A DNA stretch of 64,000 bases, from contig JBDVOA010000029.1 in NCBI GenBank assembly GCA_039969355.1, positions 124,001-188,000 of the forward strand, read 5' to 3'. A program made the position numbers and the translations under genes. Source of the stretch: JL08 sp039969355. GTDB lineage: Bacteria > Pseudomonadota > Alphaproteobacteria > Rhodobacterales > Rhodobacteraceae. This document shows, piece after piece, positions 26,076-35,544 of this stretch. Numbering within the stretch: the first letter of the stretch is position 1; each line of letters begins with the position of its first letter. The notes beneath the pieces are model-generated. The model was not told the DNA's origin, ran no database searches, and was given only the letters and a program-made list of their open reading frames with translations.

Positions 26076-28168
26076 GTCGGGGCCTCGTTCTGGGTGAGGA
26101 TCAAAGTGCCGGCAATATTTGAGCGGGCCGTGAAATCCGTACTGACCAATGTTGTCGTTTGCGGTTCGATGATCAGCGCAGGTCCTGCCACAACCATGCC
26201 AGGTCGCAACGTCTCACGAATGTAGACATCGGCCACCACTTGTTCACCGGTCAAATCACATACGACTTCGCGTTGATGGTCGGGTGACGCTGATCCTTGA
26301 TCCGACACTTCCTGTGTGGATTCAACTTCTGATCTGAGAGTTGCTACTGTAACAGCCCAGTTCATGATCTCGATCTGCATACCCGGAACGATCCGCGAGA
26401 ATTGACGGCTATATTCCTCTTCAAACAAAGCTTTGAGTTCAGGTTTGTCTGCCACTGTCAAGGCGCGGTCCGGCAGGGATATTTCGATCTCATGCCCCTG
26501 CCCATGATATCGCATGAAAGCGCTAAGCCTCCTTGTTAGTCTCTGTTTTGGGGCACCCGTATGCACAACAGTTGTCGCCTGCTCTAGCATTTCACCAAAA
26601 AACGCATTCAGCCCTGCCAAATCCAGATCATCCAACCGCGCATACCGGCTGCGCACTATTTCGAAGGATACCGGGGCCACGAGAAATCCGACAGCGGAGC
26701 CAACGCCCGGATCACGCGGTATCAGTATTCGTTTGACGCCGGCCCGGCGCGCCACTCGGGTGGCGTGCAAAGGGCCATTGCCGCCAAAGGCGATCATGGT
26801 ACGCGCCCTAAGGTCCTTGCCTGATTCAACAGCATGCATTCGACCGGCACTGGCCATGCTTTCATCGACGATTTCGCTGATGCCAAAAGCGGCGGACACG
26901 CTGCTATCACCTGTAATAGAGCCTAATTGGTTAGAAATGGCCTGGTCTGCTGCAGCCTTGTCGATTTCCAGTCGCCCTTCGGCAAAGCGTTTGGGGTCAA
27001 TCAAGCCTAGGACCACATCTGCGTCTGTCACGGTTGGCTCTGTCCCGCCTTTCCCAAACGCTGCAGGTCCAGGTTCGCTGCCAGCGCTCCGTGGCCCAAC
27101 TTGCAACCGCCCCAAACGGTCGAGAGTTGCAATTGAACCACCACCGGCACCGATCTCTATCATCTCAAGGACCGGAATCCTCACGGGCATGCCGCTGCCC
27201 TTAATGAATCGTGCAGCGCGGGAAATTTCGAAATTGCGCGCAGTCTGGGGCTGAAAACCATCAATCAGACACAGCTTGGCAGTTGTCCCACCCATATCGA
27301 ACGACAACACCTGATCTTCGCCAGAAGCAGCCGCGATGTGCGCCGCAAGAATGGCACCACCGGCCGGGCCGGATTCCACGAGACGGATCGGGTGCCGCGT
27401 TGCAGTGTCCAAAGTGGTCATGCCGCCACCTGCGGTCATCATTAAGATCGGGCAGGACAGACCTCGAGCCTTAAACTGAACTGCAAAATCGTCCAAGTAT
27501 TGCGACATCAACGGTTGAACATAGGCGTTCGCGACAGTCGTGCAAAGTCGTTCGAATTCACGTGCTTCCGGACTGATATCGCTCGAGATTGAAATAACGA
27601 GATCGGGGCGTAAGTCCGCCAGTTGTTTTGCGAGCTCCTGTTCATGCGCCGGATTGGCGTAGCTGTGCAAAAGACAAATCGCTACAGCCTCGGCACCACA
27701 CGCGTCTATCTGCGCGGCGAGGGATTCGACGTTTTCAACATCCAGCGGGATCAGCTCCTCGCCTTTTGCGTTCAAGCGCCCACCTATGGTCAGGCAGCGA
27801 TCGCGCGACACGATCAAATCTGGCTTGCTGAGATTGATGTCATATTGGCTGTAACGACGCTCGTATGCAATTTCCAGAATGTCGCGAAACCCTTTGGTTG
27901 TGACAGAGACGACCCGTGCGCCGCGCCGCTCGATAAGCGCATTTGTGGCCAAGGTCGTGCCATGAATGAATCCCGTGACATCGTCAAATTCGGCATTCGC
28001 GTCAGCCAAGGCCTGATCCACACCTGCCAAGGCGCCGATTGTAGGATTCTCAGGTGTTGTCGGGGTTTTGTTTGTTGCAAGGGCCCGCCCCGCTGTGTCG
28101 ACAAGTACGATGTCAGTAAACGTTCCGCCAATATCAACGGCCAGACGCAATTTGTGCTGAGGGTTCAT
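26072..28168 (-). CDS. Hydantoinase A / oxoprolinase alpha-type subunit
   Basis: A 698-residue HyuA family protein with an actin-like ATP-binding fold. The N-terminal phosphate motif is LAVDIGGTFTDIVLVD. TGFIHGTTLATNALIERRGA and VLSFDMGGTTAKLCLIDG follow, and the metal-binding region GAGGGSIA is present. The start at 28168 (MNPQHKLRLAVDIGGTF) is preferred to a GTG 63 bp upstream because family N-termini begin close to the phosphate motif; no good Shine-Dalgarno decides it. It heads the six-gene operon reading down to 20297. No transporter or regulator gene is linked. Confidence 0.9.
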   Translation of the reverse strand: MNPQHKLRLAVDIGGTFTDIVLVDTAGRALATNKTPTTPENPTIGALAGVDQALADANAEFDDVTGFIHGTTLATNALIERRGARVVSVTTKGFRDILEIAYERRYSQYDINLSKPDLIVSRDRCLTIGGRLNAKGEELIPLDVENVESLAAQIDACGAEAVAICLLHSYANPAHEQELAKQLADLRPDLVISISSDISPEAREFERLCTTVANAYVQPLMSQYLDDFAVQFKARGLSCPILMMTAGGGMTTLDTATRHPIRLVESGPAGGAILAAHIAAASGEDQVLSFDMGGTTAKLCLIDGFQPQTARNFEISRAARFIKGSGMPVRIPVLEMIEIGAGGGSIATLDRLGRLQVGPRSAGSEPGPAAFGKGGTEPTVTDADVVLGLIDPKRFAEGRLEIDKAAADQAISNQLGSITGDSSVSAAFGISEIVDESMASAGRMHAVESGKDLRARTMIAFGGNGPLHATRVARRAGVKRILIPRDPGVGSAVGFLVAPVSFEIVRSRYARLDDLDLAGLNAFFGEMLEQATTVVHTGAPKQRLTRRLSAFMRYHGQGHEIEISLPDRALTVADKPELKALFEEEYSRQFSRIVPGMQIEIMNWAVTVATLRSEVESTQEVSDQGSASPDHQREVVCDLTGEQVVADVYIRETLRPGMVVAGPALIIEPQTTTLVSTDFTARSNIAGTLILTQNEAPT

Positions 28169-28375
28169 TTGAAAGCTTGAATTTGGGGGGCCATTTCGGC
28201 CACGTTCAGATCCTGAGTGGAGCGGAGACACTCACGGTCAGACGACCAGATCGCACCCTGTGGCACGGCGATTGCAAAGCTGGTTTTTCACGTTCGGGTT
28301 CAAGAGACACATCGCTTGGTTACGGCCTGATCCATAAACGGTGACCGAAACGTGGCGATCTGTCAATTGATCCGT

Positions 28376-29623
28376 TTACTCACGCAACCAACCTCGTTCA
28401 AATTCAACCTTGGTTACACCCGCCAATCGTGCAATGCGCACCAGTTCAGATTCCAGCTGTGAGGTCCTTGTCGCCGACCAACGGGCCCCTTTTTCGGGCC
28501 AGACGCCGCGCACAATCAGCTGGTCGCGATCCCGGAATGCCTTCATATCAATGCGACCCACGAGACGGTGGCCTTTCAGCAAGGGAAAGACATAATATCC
28601 GTATTTGCGTTTGGGTTCAGGGACAAACATTTCGACCCTGAAGTGAAACCCAAATAACCGCTCCGCACGGGCCCTGTCGCGCAGTGCCGGGTCAAACGGG
28701 CTAAGGACACGCAGACGAGAGGAGGGTTCGGGTGCGGACGCCGCCTGCTGCAAGACGTCAGGGCGCGCAAAACTGCGGCGCATACTGCCATCAGCACCTT
28801 TAACGTCGATCTCAATCAGACTGCCCTTTGCGACTTGTCTGGCACACCAGTTCTTGGTCTCGGCTGGTGTCACAGTGTCCCAGAACGCTGCGATTTCTCC
28901 GGAAGTTGCAAAACCCAGTCGATCAAGCGCACCGGCACATTTCCAATCAATTGTCTGCACGAGGTCAGGACAGGCACATGCCAGCCCTTCCTCGATCACG
29001 CGCTCCGTCAAATCATAGCGTTTTTGGAATCCGTCGCGACCGGTTACGGTCAATGCTCCACTGCGCCAAAGGTATTCCAGTGCGGTCTTTGAGGGGTGCC
29101 AGTCCCACCAACCTCCGGATCCGCGTTTTTCGTCCTTTCCGACATCTGATGAGCAAACTGACCCATGATCACGCACATGGTCCAGAACTGTCCGAAGCTG
29201 GTCCTCGAATTCGCCACGCCGCCAGCTCCGCCACTGCTTTTTGAGCTTTTCGGCGTCACGAAGCCGGCGAAGATGCCAGTGGGGGTAAAATGCAATCGGG
29301 ATCACGGCGGCATCATGTGTCCAATGTTCAAAAAGCGCCCTATCCCTTTCATAGAGCCGCTTTAGATCAGGCGGGCGATATGCTGGACGTCGCGAAAAGA
29401 GGATCAAATCATGTGCACGGGCAACAGTATTGATGCTGTCGAGTTGTACAAAGCCCAACCGCTCGATCACTGCACCCAGCGCGGTCCCTTTGGCCGGTCC
29501 CTGAGGCGCCTCACCCAGCCCGTGCCGATCCAAAAACAGACGCCGAGCATCGGCGTTATTCAACACGGGGACGTGCTGTGTCAAACTTACGTTCTTTCTT
29601 CTCTGGGGGATTTGACTGCACAT
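28376..29623 (-). CDS. YcaQ-family winged-helix DNA glycosylase (AlkX-like)
   Basis: The 415-residue protein belongs to the DUF1006/YcaQ family, whose E. coli member unhooks interstrand DNA crosslinks. The catalytic QxD-type motif is visible in GFVQLDSINTVARAHDL, in the N-terminal third. The C-terminal part has KYGYYVFPLLKGHRLVGRID, typical of the family. It therefore likely removes bulky alkylated purines or crosslinks. ATG at 29623 is used; a TTG at 29584 would remove 13 residues that look unconserved. It is a single gene. Confidence 0.83.
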   Translation of the reverse strand: MCSQIPQRRKNVSLTQHVPVLNNADARRLFLDRHGLGEAPQGPAKGTALGAVIERLGFVQLDSINTVARAHDLILFSRRPAYRPPDLKRLYERDRALFEHWTHDAAVIPIAFYPHWHLRRLRDAEKLKKQWRSWRRGEFEDQLRTVLDHVRDHGSVCSSDVGKDEKRGSGGWWDWHPSKTALEYLWRSGALTVTGRDGFQKRYDLTERVIEEGLACACPDLVQTIDWKCAGALDRLGFATSGEIAAFWDTVTPAETKNWCARQVAKGSLIEIDVKGADGSMRRSFARPDVLQQAASAPEPSSRLRVLSPFDPALRDRARAERLFGFHFRVEMFVPEPKRKYGYYVFPLLKGHRLVGRIDMKAFRDRDQLIVRGVWPEKGARWSATRTSQLESELVRIARLAGVTKVEFERGWLRE

Positions 29624-29731
29624 GCAAACCAGCTAGCACGCTCGTTTCGCAATGTGAATTCCTGTACGATTTTGGGCCTACGACATTCCGGCAAACGCCG
29701 CGACGGTCTGTTCAATGCGGTCTTTACCTGT

Positions 29732-30631
29732 TCAGCCGCCAAAACGGTTGTCAGCAATCCCTCGAACGCCAGGCCAGGCAGAAAAAATATTTCCTGCATC
29801 CGGTGTGTTCTTAAGGTCAGAATCGCTCAAATCCTGCCTAGCCGTAGTCACAAATAAAGTTGATAAGTCACTCCCACCGAAAGCGCAGTTCGTTACCTGG
29901 GCGGCAGGGATTTCGACAACTCGGTCAACTGTCCCATTTGGAGCAAACCGAACAACACAAGAGCCGCCCCAACGGGCATTCCACACGAACCCTTCGGCAT
30001 CGACAGTAGAGCCATCCGGGTGCCCTCGGTCAAAAGTTGCGAATTCCCGTTTGTTCGAGATTTCACCTTTTGCCAAATCGAAATCGTAAGCGAATATTTT
30101 GCCAGTCGCGGTATCAGAAAAATACATCACTAAGTTGTCTGGGGACCAACATATGGTGTTTGAAATGGTGATATCTGTCACCATTGTGTGACAGGAAAGG
30201 TCCCGATCAATGCGGTACAATCCCCCTGAAGCGGAAATGATGTCCATGCCACTACCATCCGGGGCAATATTGTTCTGCATTGTACCGAGCCAAAAACGAC
30301 CAGTTTGATCGGCAGCGGCGTCATTACTCCGATTGAAGGGCTTTAGTGGTTCTGGGACGAGCACCCTTTCTAATCCAGGTACATCGGGATCAAAGAAATT
30401 TAATCCTCCATGCGAGGCTATGAAGAGTCCTTTGCCGTTTTCTCGAACCGCAACGGAAGTAATCATTTCATTCATGTCCCAACTATCTAACTGTTCGCTT
30501 TCGGGAAAATACCTGTACAGGCGCGATGGCATGGGAATGTCCACCCACCATAGACACCGTGATCGCGCATCCCAAAAAATACCCTCTCCCAAAACACACT
30601 TGCACTCAATCAGGTTGGTCACTTCGCTCAT
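29732..30631 (-). CDS. SMP-30/gluconolactonase/LRE family lactonase
   Basis: The 299-residue six-bladed beta-propeller begins CKCVLGEGIFWDARSRCLWWVDI, with the metal-binding Glu in LGEG. Further metal ligands are likely in SNDAAADQTGRFWLGTM (Asn, Asp), TISNTICWSPD (Asn) and RGHPDGSTVDAEG (Asp). The family hydrolyses sugar lactones. No sugar dehydrogenase or transporter lies beside it, so the lactone is unknown. Confidence 0.85.
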   Translation of the reverse strand: MSEVTNLIECKCVLGEGIFWDARSRCLWWVDIPMPSRLYRYFPESEQLDSWDMNEMITSVAVRENGKGLFIASHGGLNFFDPDVPGLERVLVPEPLKPFNRSNDAAADQTGRFWLGTMQNNIAPDGSGMDIISASGGLYRIDRDLSCHTMVTDITISNTICWSPDNLVMYFSDTATGKIFAYDFDLAKGEISNKREFATFDRGHPDGSTVDAEGFVWNARWGGSCVVRFAPNGTVDRVVEIPAAQVTNCAFGGSDLSTLFVTTARQDLSDSDLKNTPDAGNIFSAWPGVRGIADNRFGG

Positions 30632-30698
30632 ATTTTATCCTCTCACTGCCAACCCAAATTTTTTGCAGACACCTCGGGCTTATGAGTGTCTGCATTGT

Positions 30699-31157
30699 TC
30701 ATGGCTTGCCACCGAATATCTGACTCAGGATTACGTCCAAACTTGTCGCGTCATTCTCGGTGAAGGCGTCAGGTTGGTCGCTGTCGATGTCCAAAACGGC
30801 AATGATCTCGCACGCCTCATTCCTGACCGGCAGTACCAACTCAGACCGAGTTGAACTCGCACATGCAATATGCCCGTCAAAGTTTTCGACATCCGCCACT
30901 CGTTGAACCTGCCCGGTTCGCGCGGCGGCACCGCAGACACCTCTGTCAAAAGGTATTACAAGACACCCATGCCCTCCCTGATACGGCCCGATCTTTAACA
31001 GACCTGGTTCGATCACTCGATAAAACCCGGTCCAGTCAAAGCGACCATCAGAATGGTGTATCTCGCACGCAACTGTAGCCATCAGCGCGACCGTATCAGT
31101 TTCGCCTTCTGTCAGCGCCAATAGCGTCTTGGTCAGCTGGTCATAGTTAACGCGCAT
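30699..31157 (-). CDS. Free methionine-(R)-sulfoxide reductase, GAF domain
   Basis: A 152-residue GAF-domain enzyme that reduces free Met-R-sulfoxide with thioredoxin. The three conserved cysteines are present: C65 (GHGCLVIPF), C75 (RGVCGAAA) and C99 (GHIACASSTRSE). The FDWTGFYRV and ELVLPV segments are also typical. Length matches the family. It lies between an SMP-30 gene and a thiolase gene, with no obvious functional link to either. Confidence 0.92.
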   Translation of the reverse strand: MRVNYDQLTKTLLALTEGETDTVALMATVACEIHHSDGRFDWTGFYRVIEPGLLKIGPYQGGHGCLVIPFDRGVCGAAARTGQVQRVADVENFDGHIACASSTRSELVLPVRNEACEIIAVLDIDSDQPDAFTENDATSLDVILSQIFGGKP

Positions 31158-31206
31158 CAGGTCCTTTCTCTAGAAATGAGAACCATCTTTCGCGTGGAAA
31201 CGGAGA

Positions 31207-32379
31207 TCATATTCTTTCAATGGCGATGGCCGTTCCTTCGCCACCCCCAATGCAGATTGCTGCGACGCCCCGCCGTAAGTTATGCCGTTCCAGGGCATTG
31301 AGCAAAGTTACCATGATCCGCGCTCCTGACGCGCCAATGGGATGGCCTAGTGCGCAGGCTCCACCGTGCACGTTCACACGTTCACGCGGCAGTCCCATTT
31401 CGTGCATGAACGCCATCGGCACGACGGCAAACGCCTCATTCACTTCCCAAAGGTCCACTTCGTCTTTTGACCAGCCAATTTTTGCGAGCAATTTTTGTGC
31501 TGCGGGCACCGGCGCCGTCGTGAATAAAGCAGGTGCCTGTGCATGGCTTGCATGCCCCACAATTCGAGCCCGGATATTGAGCCCCTGAGATGAAGCCGCA
31601 TCTGCCGACGCCAATACGAGCGCAGCCGCACCATCAGATATAGAGGAGGAATTGGCTGCCGTGACAGTGCCGTCCTTCCGAAAAGCCGGCTTGAGTTGAG
31701 GGATTTTTTCGGGCCGGGCGTTTGCTGGTTGTTCATCTTCAGAAATTTCAATTTCACCTTTACGGGAAGTCACCGTAACGGTCGATATCTCTGGCCCGAA
31801 CGCCCCGTCTTTCTCCGCAGACAGCGCGTTTGATAAAGACTTCAGGGCATATTCGTCTTGTGCAGCGCGTGTAAACTGAAATTCTTCGGCGCAGTCTTCG
31901 GCAAAGGTGCCCATAAGGCGGCCTTTGTCATAAGCATCTTCTAGCCCATCAAGAAACATGTGATCGATGACCGCGCCATGACCGATCCGTGCGCCTCCGC
32001 GCATATTGAGCAACAAATACGGCGCGCCCGACATGCTTTCCATGCCGCCCACGACCATAGCATCGGCCTGCCCCAAAGCGATTTGATCAAAGCCGATCAT
32101 GGCGGCTTTCATCCCTGATCCGCACATCTTGTTGAGTGTCGTTGCCGGCACGTCCTCGCCAAGCCCTGCTGCAAAACTGGCCTGACGTGCGGGGGCCTGA
32201 CCTTGTCCCGCAGGCAGCACGCACCCCATCAGGACTTCATCAACTGATGTCGTGGCTGCGTTTTCTAGGGCTCCCCGAATTGCAACACCGCCAAGATCCG
32301 CTGCCGAAACGGTTTCGAAAACACCCTGAAAGCCACCCATCGGCGTCCGGGAGGCGCCTGCAATTACAACTTCCTTCAT
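31207..32379 (-). CDS. Acetyl-CoA C-acyltransferase (thiolase family)
   Basis: The 390-residue thiolase has the acyl-enzyme Cys86 in LNKMCGSGMKA, the catalytic His in GGACALGHPIGASG, and the second catalytic Cys in AICIGGGEGTA. The WEVNEAFAVVPMAF segment is also diagnostic. It interconverts acetoacetyl-CoA or 3-ketoacyl-CoA with acetyl-CoA. The start at 32379 (MKEVVIAGASRTP) is canonical; the longer in-frame extension is not conserved-looking. It is a single gene with no partner reductase or transferase here, so the biosynthetic or degradative direction is undecided. Confidence 0.93.
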   Translation of the reverse strand: MKEVVIAGASRTPMGGFQGVFETVSAADLGGVAIRGALENAATTSVDEVLMGCVLPAGQGQAPARQASFAAGLGEDVPATTLNKMCGSGMKAAMIGFDQIALGQADAMVVGGMESMSGAPYLLLNMRGGARIGHGAVIDHMFLDGLEDAYDKGRLMGTFAEDCAEEFQFTRAAQDEYALKSLSNALSAEKDGAFGPEISTVTVTSRKGEIEISEDEQPANARPEKIPQLKPAFRKDGTVTAANSSSISDGAAALVLASADAASSQGLNIRARIVGHASHAQAPALFTTAPVPAAQKLLAKIGWSKDEVDLWEVNEAFAVVPMAFMHEMGLPRERVNVHGGACALGHPIGASGARIMVTLLNALERHNLRRGVAAICIGGGEGTAIAIERI

Positions 32380-32469
32380 GACACGTCCCTTATTCAAAGC
32401 GCTGAACACCGGTTGGTAAGATTTACACCCTAGTGTCTTCGCAACGACAACAAAACAGGCGTTGAAACG

Positions 32470-32802
32470 ATGAAACTCACAAGTTCCGTCATTGATACCA
32501 TTCGAACCGTCACTGTCGACGATACGCGCATTGACGCTGCGGTGGCGATTCAATTCAAAGATGCCATGCGCGCAGAGACAGAGGAAGGCCCCAACCGCGT
32601 CATTTTGGACCTTTCGATTGTCGAATTTATTGATTCAAGCGGATTGGGCGCAATCGTGGCCTCGATGAAGCAATTGGGGCGCGACCGAAAACTTGATCTC
32701 GCCGGATTAACCCCCGCCGTTGATAAAGTATTTCGCCTGACACGCATGGACTCTGTGTTCAATTTGTATCCAACCCTCGACGCCGCGCTTGACGCGGATT
32801 GA
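32470..32802 (+). CDS. STAS-domain anti-sigma factor antagonist
   Basis: The 110-residue STAS domain resembles SpoIIAA/RsbV. The phosphorylatable Ser lies in VEFIDSSGLGAIVASMKQLG. Such proteins bind an RsbW-like kinase when unphosphorylated and free its target. The next gene, 11 nt downstream, is an RsbW-like ATPase, so the two form a partner-switching module. No sigma factor or PP2C phosphatase gene is in the window. Confidence 0.9.
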   Translation: MKLTSSVIDTIRTVTVDDTRIDAAVAIQFKDAMRAETEEGPNRVILDLSIVEFIDSSGLGAIVASMKQLGRDRKLDLAGLTPAVDKVFRLTRMDSVFNLYPTLDAALDAD

Positions 32803-32813
32803 GCTGATCAGAT

Positions 32814-33299
32814 GTGACGGATCAAAATGGCAAGGTGCGGATGACCATACCGAAGACCTGTCGGAGTTTCACAATATCCATCGCCAGTGATGCATTGGCT
32901 GTTCGCGATGCCTTGGGTGAAGTCACACGACGTCTGGCGCAATTAGGGCTCGCGACCGATGACATCGCGACTGTTGAATTGGTCACTGCAGAGGTGCTCA
33001 ACAATATTGTTGAACATGCCTACTCAGACGAACCCGGAAACATCATCAGGCTGTGCTGTAACCAGAAAAGCGATGGGCTGCATATAACGTTCGAAGACAT
33101 TGGCAAGAGGATGCCGGAGGGAGATGCGCCCAACGCAACTTCGGCCAATGCGGACGCAGAGTTTGATGATCTTCCCGAAGGTGGGTTTGGGTGGTTCTTG
33201 ATCCATGAATTGACCAGTGATCTTACGTATCGACGCCAAAGAGACCGCAACCTGCTTTCGATGTGTCTGCCAACCCCTCACACAGTACGCCGAGAGTGA
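32814..33299 (+). CDS. RsbW-like anti-sigma factor / serine kinase (HATPase_c)
   Basis: The protein (161 aa from GTG at 32814) has a GHKL ATP-binding fold. The N-box Glu and Asn are in VTAEVLNNIVEHAYSD, the G1 region in ITFEDIGKRMPEG, and the G2-type loop in LPEGGFGWFLIHEL. It probably phosphorylates the upstream STAS protein and sequesters an unknown partner. An ATG at 32841, preceded by AAGG at 32832-32835, could be the true start. The genes are adjacent and likely co-transcribed. Confidence 0.85.
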   Translation: MTDQNGKVRMTIPKTCRSFTISIASDALAVRDALGEVTRRLAQLGLATDDIATVELVTAEVLNNIVEHAYSDEPGNIIRLCCNQKSDGLHITFEDIGKRMPEGDAPNATSANADAEFDDLPEGGFGWFLIHELTSDLTYRRQRDRNLLSMCLPTPHTVRRE

Positions 33300-33594
33300 A
33301 ACGAGCGTACCGACGTCAAGACAGTTCCAACTTGCACAAGGTCAACAGTATCATCATCGGCAAAAAAGACTGACGCCTTAAAAGAGCCTTAATGAGTCCT
33401 AACTGACGCCCGAATGTATTTGCATAGTCGGTCTTGTAGCTGCATATGGCTTCCCTCGGCGTCGCGTTTCACAGCCCCCACCCAGTGCGCGTCGTCGAGG
33501 TTTACTTCTCCCTTTCCATTCCGTTCCGGTCACTGCATTGCAATTAGCAATGACCTCCCTATTGTCACCAAACCAGACAATGAGGACCATTGGC
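33300..33594. other. Gene-free spacer before gamma-glutamyltransferase
   Basis: About 295 bp with no supported gene. A short direct repeat, CTGACGCC (33370-33377) and CTGACGCC (33404-33411), flanks a small AT-rich stretch, but no promoter pair or hairpin is convincing. It presumably carries the promoter of the downstream gene. The Shine-Dalgarno GAGGA for that gene is at 33582-33586. Confidence 0.4.
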
Positions 33595-35172
33595 ATGCGA
33601 GACTTTCAGACCCCAGGCAGATCTGCCGTTTTTGCGACCAATGGGATGTGTGCAACGTCGCATCCGCTGGCTGCCAAAACGGCCATTGATGTATTGGAAC
33701 GGGGCGGTAACGCAATGGATGCGGCGATCGCAGGGGCCGTTTTACTTGGCATATGTGAACCTCAAAGTACCGGCATCGGAGGGGATTGTTTTGTTTTGTT
33801 TTCCCCCGCTGGCAGTGATGACATTCATGCTTTGAACGGGTCGGGACGGGCCCCGGCGGCGGCTGATGCAGCCGTTCTACGGGAACGCGGCGAAAAAACC
33901 GTGCCTTTGGATGGCGTTGATTCCGTGACAATCCCGGGGGCAATCGATGCATTTTGCACGCTTTCTGATCGCTGGGGCGTTCTTGGGCTGGATGCGCTGC
34001 TCGCACCAACGATCAGATATGCGGACGAGGGCATTCCTGTTGCCCCCCGCGTCGCCTTTGATTGGGCTGGTGAAGGCAGCATCCTTCAGGGCAGCGCGCT
34101 CAAGAGCTTCATGATCGGCGGCGAAACCCCAAAAACCGGCCAGGTATTTCGCGCACCTGGCCAGGCCGAAGTGCTGCGCCGCATTGCCAAAAACGGCCGC
34201 GATGCTTTTTACGACGGCGAGATTGCCGAAGATATGATTGCCACTCTAAACGCTATGGGTGGCGTTCATACGATCAACGATTTTCGGACGACCGCCTGTG
34301 ATGAGACCATTCCCGTCAGCGGCACATACAAGGGAATCGACCTGGTAGAGCACCCGCCAAATGGCCAGGGTGCAACGGCGATTCTGATGCTGAACATTCT
34401 CTCGCATTTTGACATCGCCGGCATGGATCCCGCAGGATCTGAACGTGCCCATGTCGAGGCTGAAGCCGCAAAACTGGCCTATGATGCGCGCAACCGATTT
34501 ATCGCAGACCCGGATCATACGACACGATTGGATCATATGCTGGACCCTGAAACTGCAGCAAAGTTGGCCGCTTTGATCGATCCGGGCAGAGCCATGGCAT
34601 CGCCGGCTGCGATCAGTGAATCCGTGCACAAGGATACCGTTTATATCACCGTCGTGGACAAAGACCGAATGGCGGTTTCTCTGATCTATTCGATCTACCA
34701 CAGTTTTGGATCTGGCATTGCATCTGACAAATTTGGCATTCTGCTGCAAAGTCGTGGCGGCGGGTTTACGTTGGAGAAAGGGCATCCAAACGAGTTGAAA
34801 GGCGGCAAGCGCCCGATGCATACAATCATTCCCGGGATGCTGCGCCAGGACGGGCGTGTTCTCACGCCCTTTGGTGTCATGGGCGGGGCCTATCAACCCA
34901 ATGGTCATGCGCGATTTGTAAGCAATATGGTTGATTTTGACCTGGATCCCCAAGCTGCAATTGACGCCCCCCGTGCGTTTTTCGACAAGGGCATATTGGG
35001 GATTGAGCGCGAGTATTCAGCACGGGTGTGTCAGGACCTTGCGGACATGGGTCACGTTGTTGAAGTTGTGGAGAAGCCCATAGGGGGCGCTCAGGCGATC
35101 ACGGTCCATGAAGACGGCGCATTGGAAGGTGCCAGTGATCCGCGCAAAGATGGATGTGCCTTGGGGTACTGA
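33595..35172 (+). CDS. Gamma-glutamyltransferase family protein
   Basis: This 525-residue Ntn-hydrolase has the GGT opening FATNGMCATSHPLAA, then NAMDAAIAGAVLLGICEPQ and GGDCFVLF. The autoprocessing/catalytic threonine is the Thr of DTVYITVVDKD, followed by the small-subunit signature around SFGSGI. A later GGxxMHTIIPGM segment corresponds to the substrate loop. No signal peptide is seen, unlike classical periplasmic GGT. ATG at 33595 is chosen from GAGGA at 33582-33586. It may cleave glutathione or other gamma-glutamyl amides in the cytoplasm. Confidence 0.87.
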   Translation: MRDFQTPGRSAVFATNGMCATSHPLAAKTAIDVLERGGNAMDAAIAGAVLLGICEPQSTGIGGDCFVLFSPAGSDDIHALNGSGRAPAAADAAVLRERGEKTVPLDGVDSVTIPGAIDAFCTLSDRWGVLGLDALLAPTIRYADEGIPVAPRVAFDWAGEGSILQGSALKSFMIGGETPKTGQVFRAPGQAEVLRRIAKNGRDAFYDGEIAEDMIATLNAMGGVHTINDFRTTACDETIPVSGTYKGIDLVEHPPNGQGATAILMLNILSHFDIAGMDPAGSERAHVEAEAAKLAYDARNRFIADPDHTTRLDHMLDPETAAKLAALIDPGRAMASPAAISESVHKDTVYITVVDKDRMAVSLIYSIYHSFGSGIASDKFGILLQSRGGGFTLEKGHPNELKGGKRPMHTIIPGMLRQDGRVLTPFGVMGGAYQPNGHARFVSNMVDFDLDPQAAIDAPRAFFDKGILGIEREYSARVCQDLADMGHVVEVVEKPIGGAQAITVHEDGALEGASDPRKDGCALGY

Positions 35173-35198
35173 CTCTGAGTTGGGATCGGGTTGGCCGA

Positions 35199-35525
35199 TC
35201 AGTTCAGTTGAAAATGCAGCGGATACAGCCCGTCTTCGAACGGCCCGAACAGATCAGGAATATCGGGATGATCTACGGGCTCGCCGGAATAGTCGGCGAC
35301 CAGATTTTGCTCTGACACATAGGCGACATAAAAGCTCTGATCATTTTCGGCCAGCAAATGGTAAAACGGCTGATCTTTTACCGGGCGGCTTTCTTCAGGG
35401 ATCGATTCATACCAGTCGTCGGTGTTTGCGAATACCGCATCAACGTCGAAAACAACGCCTCTGAAGGGGTGTTTTTTGTGACGGACAACTTGTCCAAGAT
35501 GGTATTTCGCGCGGGTACGTAACAT
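35199..35525 (-). CDS. hspQ: Heat shock protein HspQ
   Basis: The 108-residue protein matches HspQ: YHLGQVVRHKKHPFRGVVFDVD, followed by WYESIPEESRPVKDQPFYHLL and YVSEQNLVAD. HspQ binds hemimethylated DNA in E. coli and modulates Lon-dependent proteolysis. The start at 35525 (MLRTRAKYH) is preferred to an in-frame ATG 39 bp upstream because family members begin there. A CTTGAAA element lies about 35 bp upstream, fitting heat-shock control. It is convergent with gamma-glutamyltransferase. Confidence 0.93.
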   Translation of the reverse strand: MLRTRAKYHLGQVVRHKKHPFRGVVFDVDAVFANTDDWYESIPEESRPVKDQPFYHLLAENDQSFYVAYVSEQNLVADYSGEPVDHPDIPDLFGPFEDGLYPLHFQLN

Positions 35526-35544
35526 AATATTTAAGCCTCTACTC

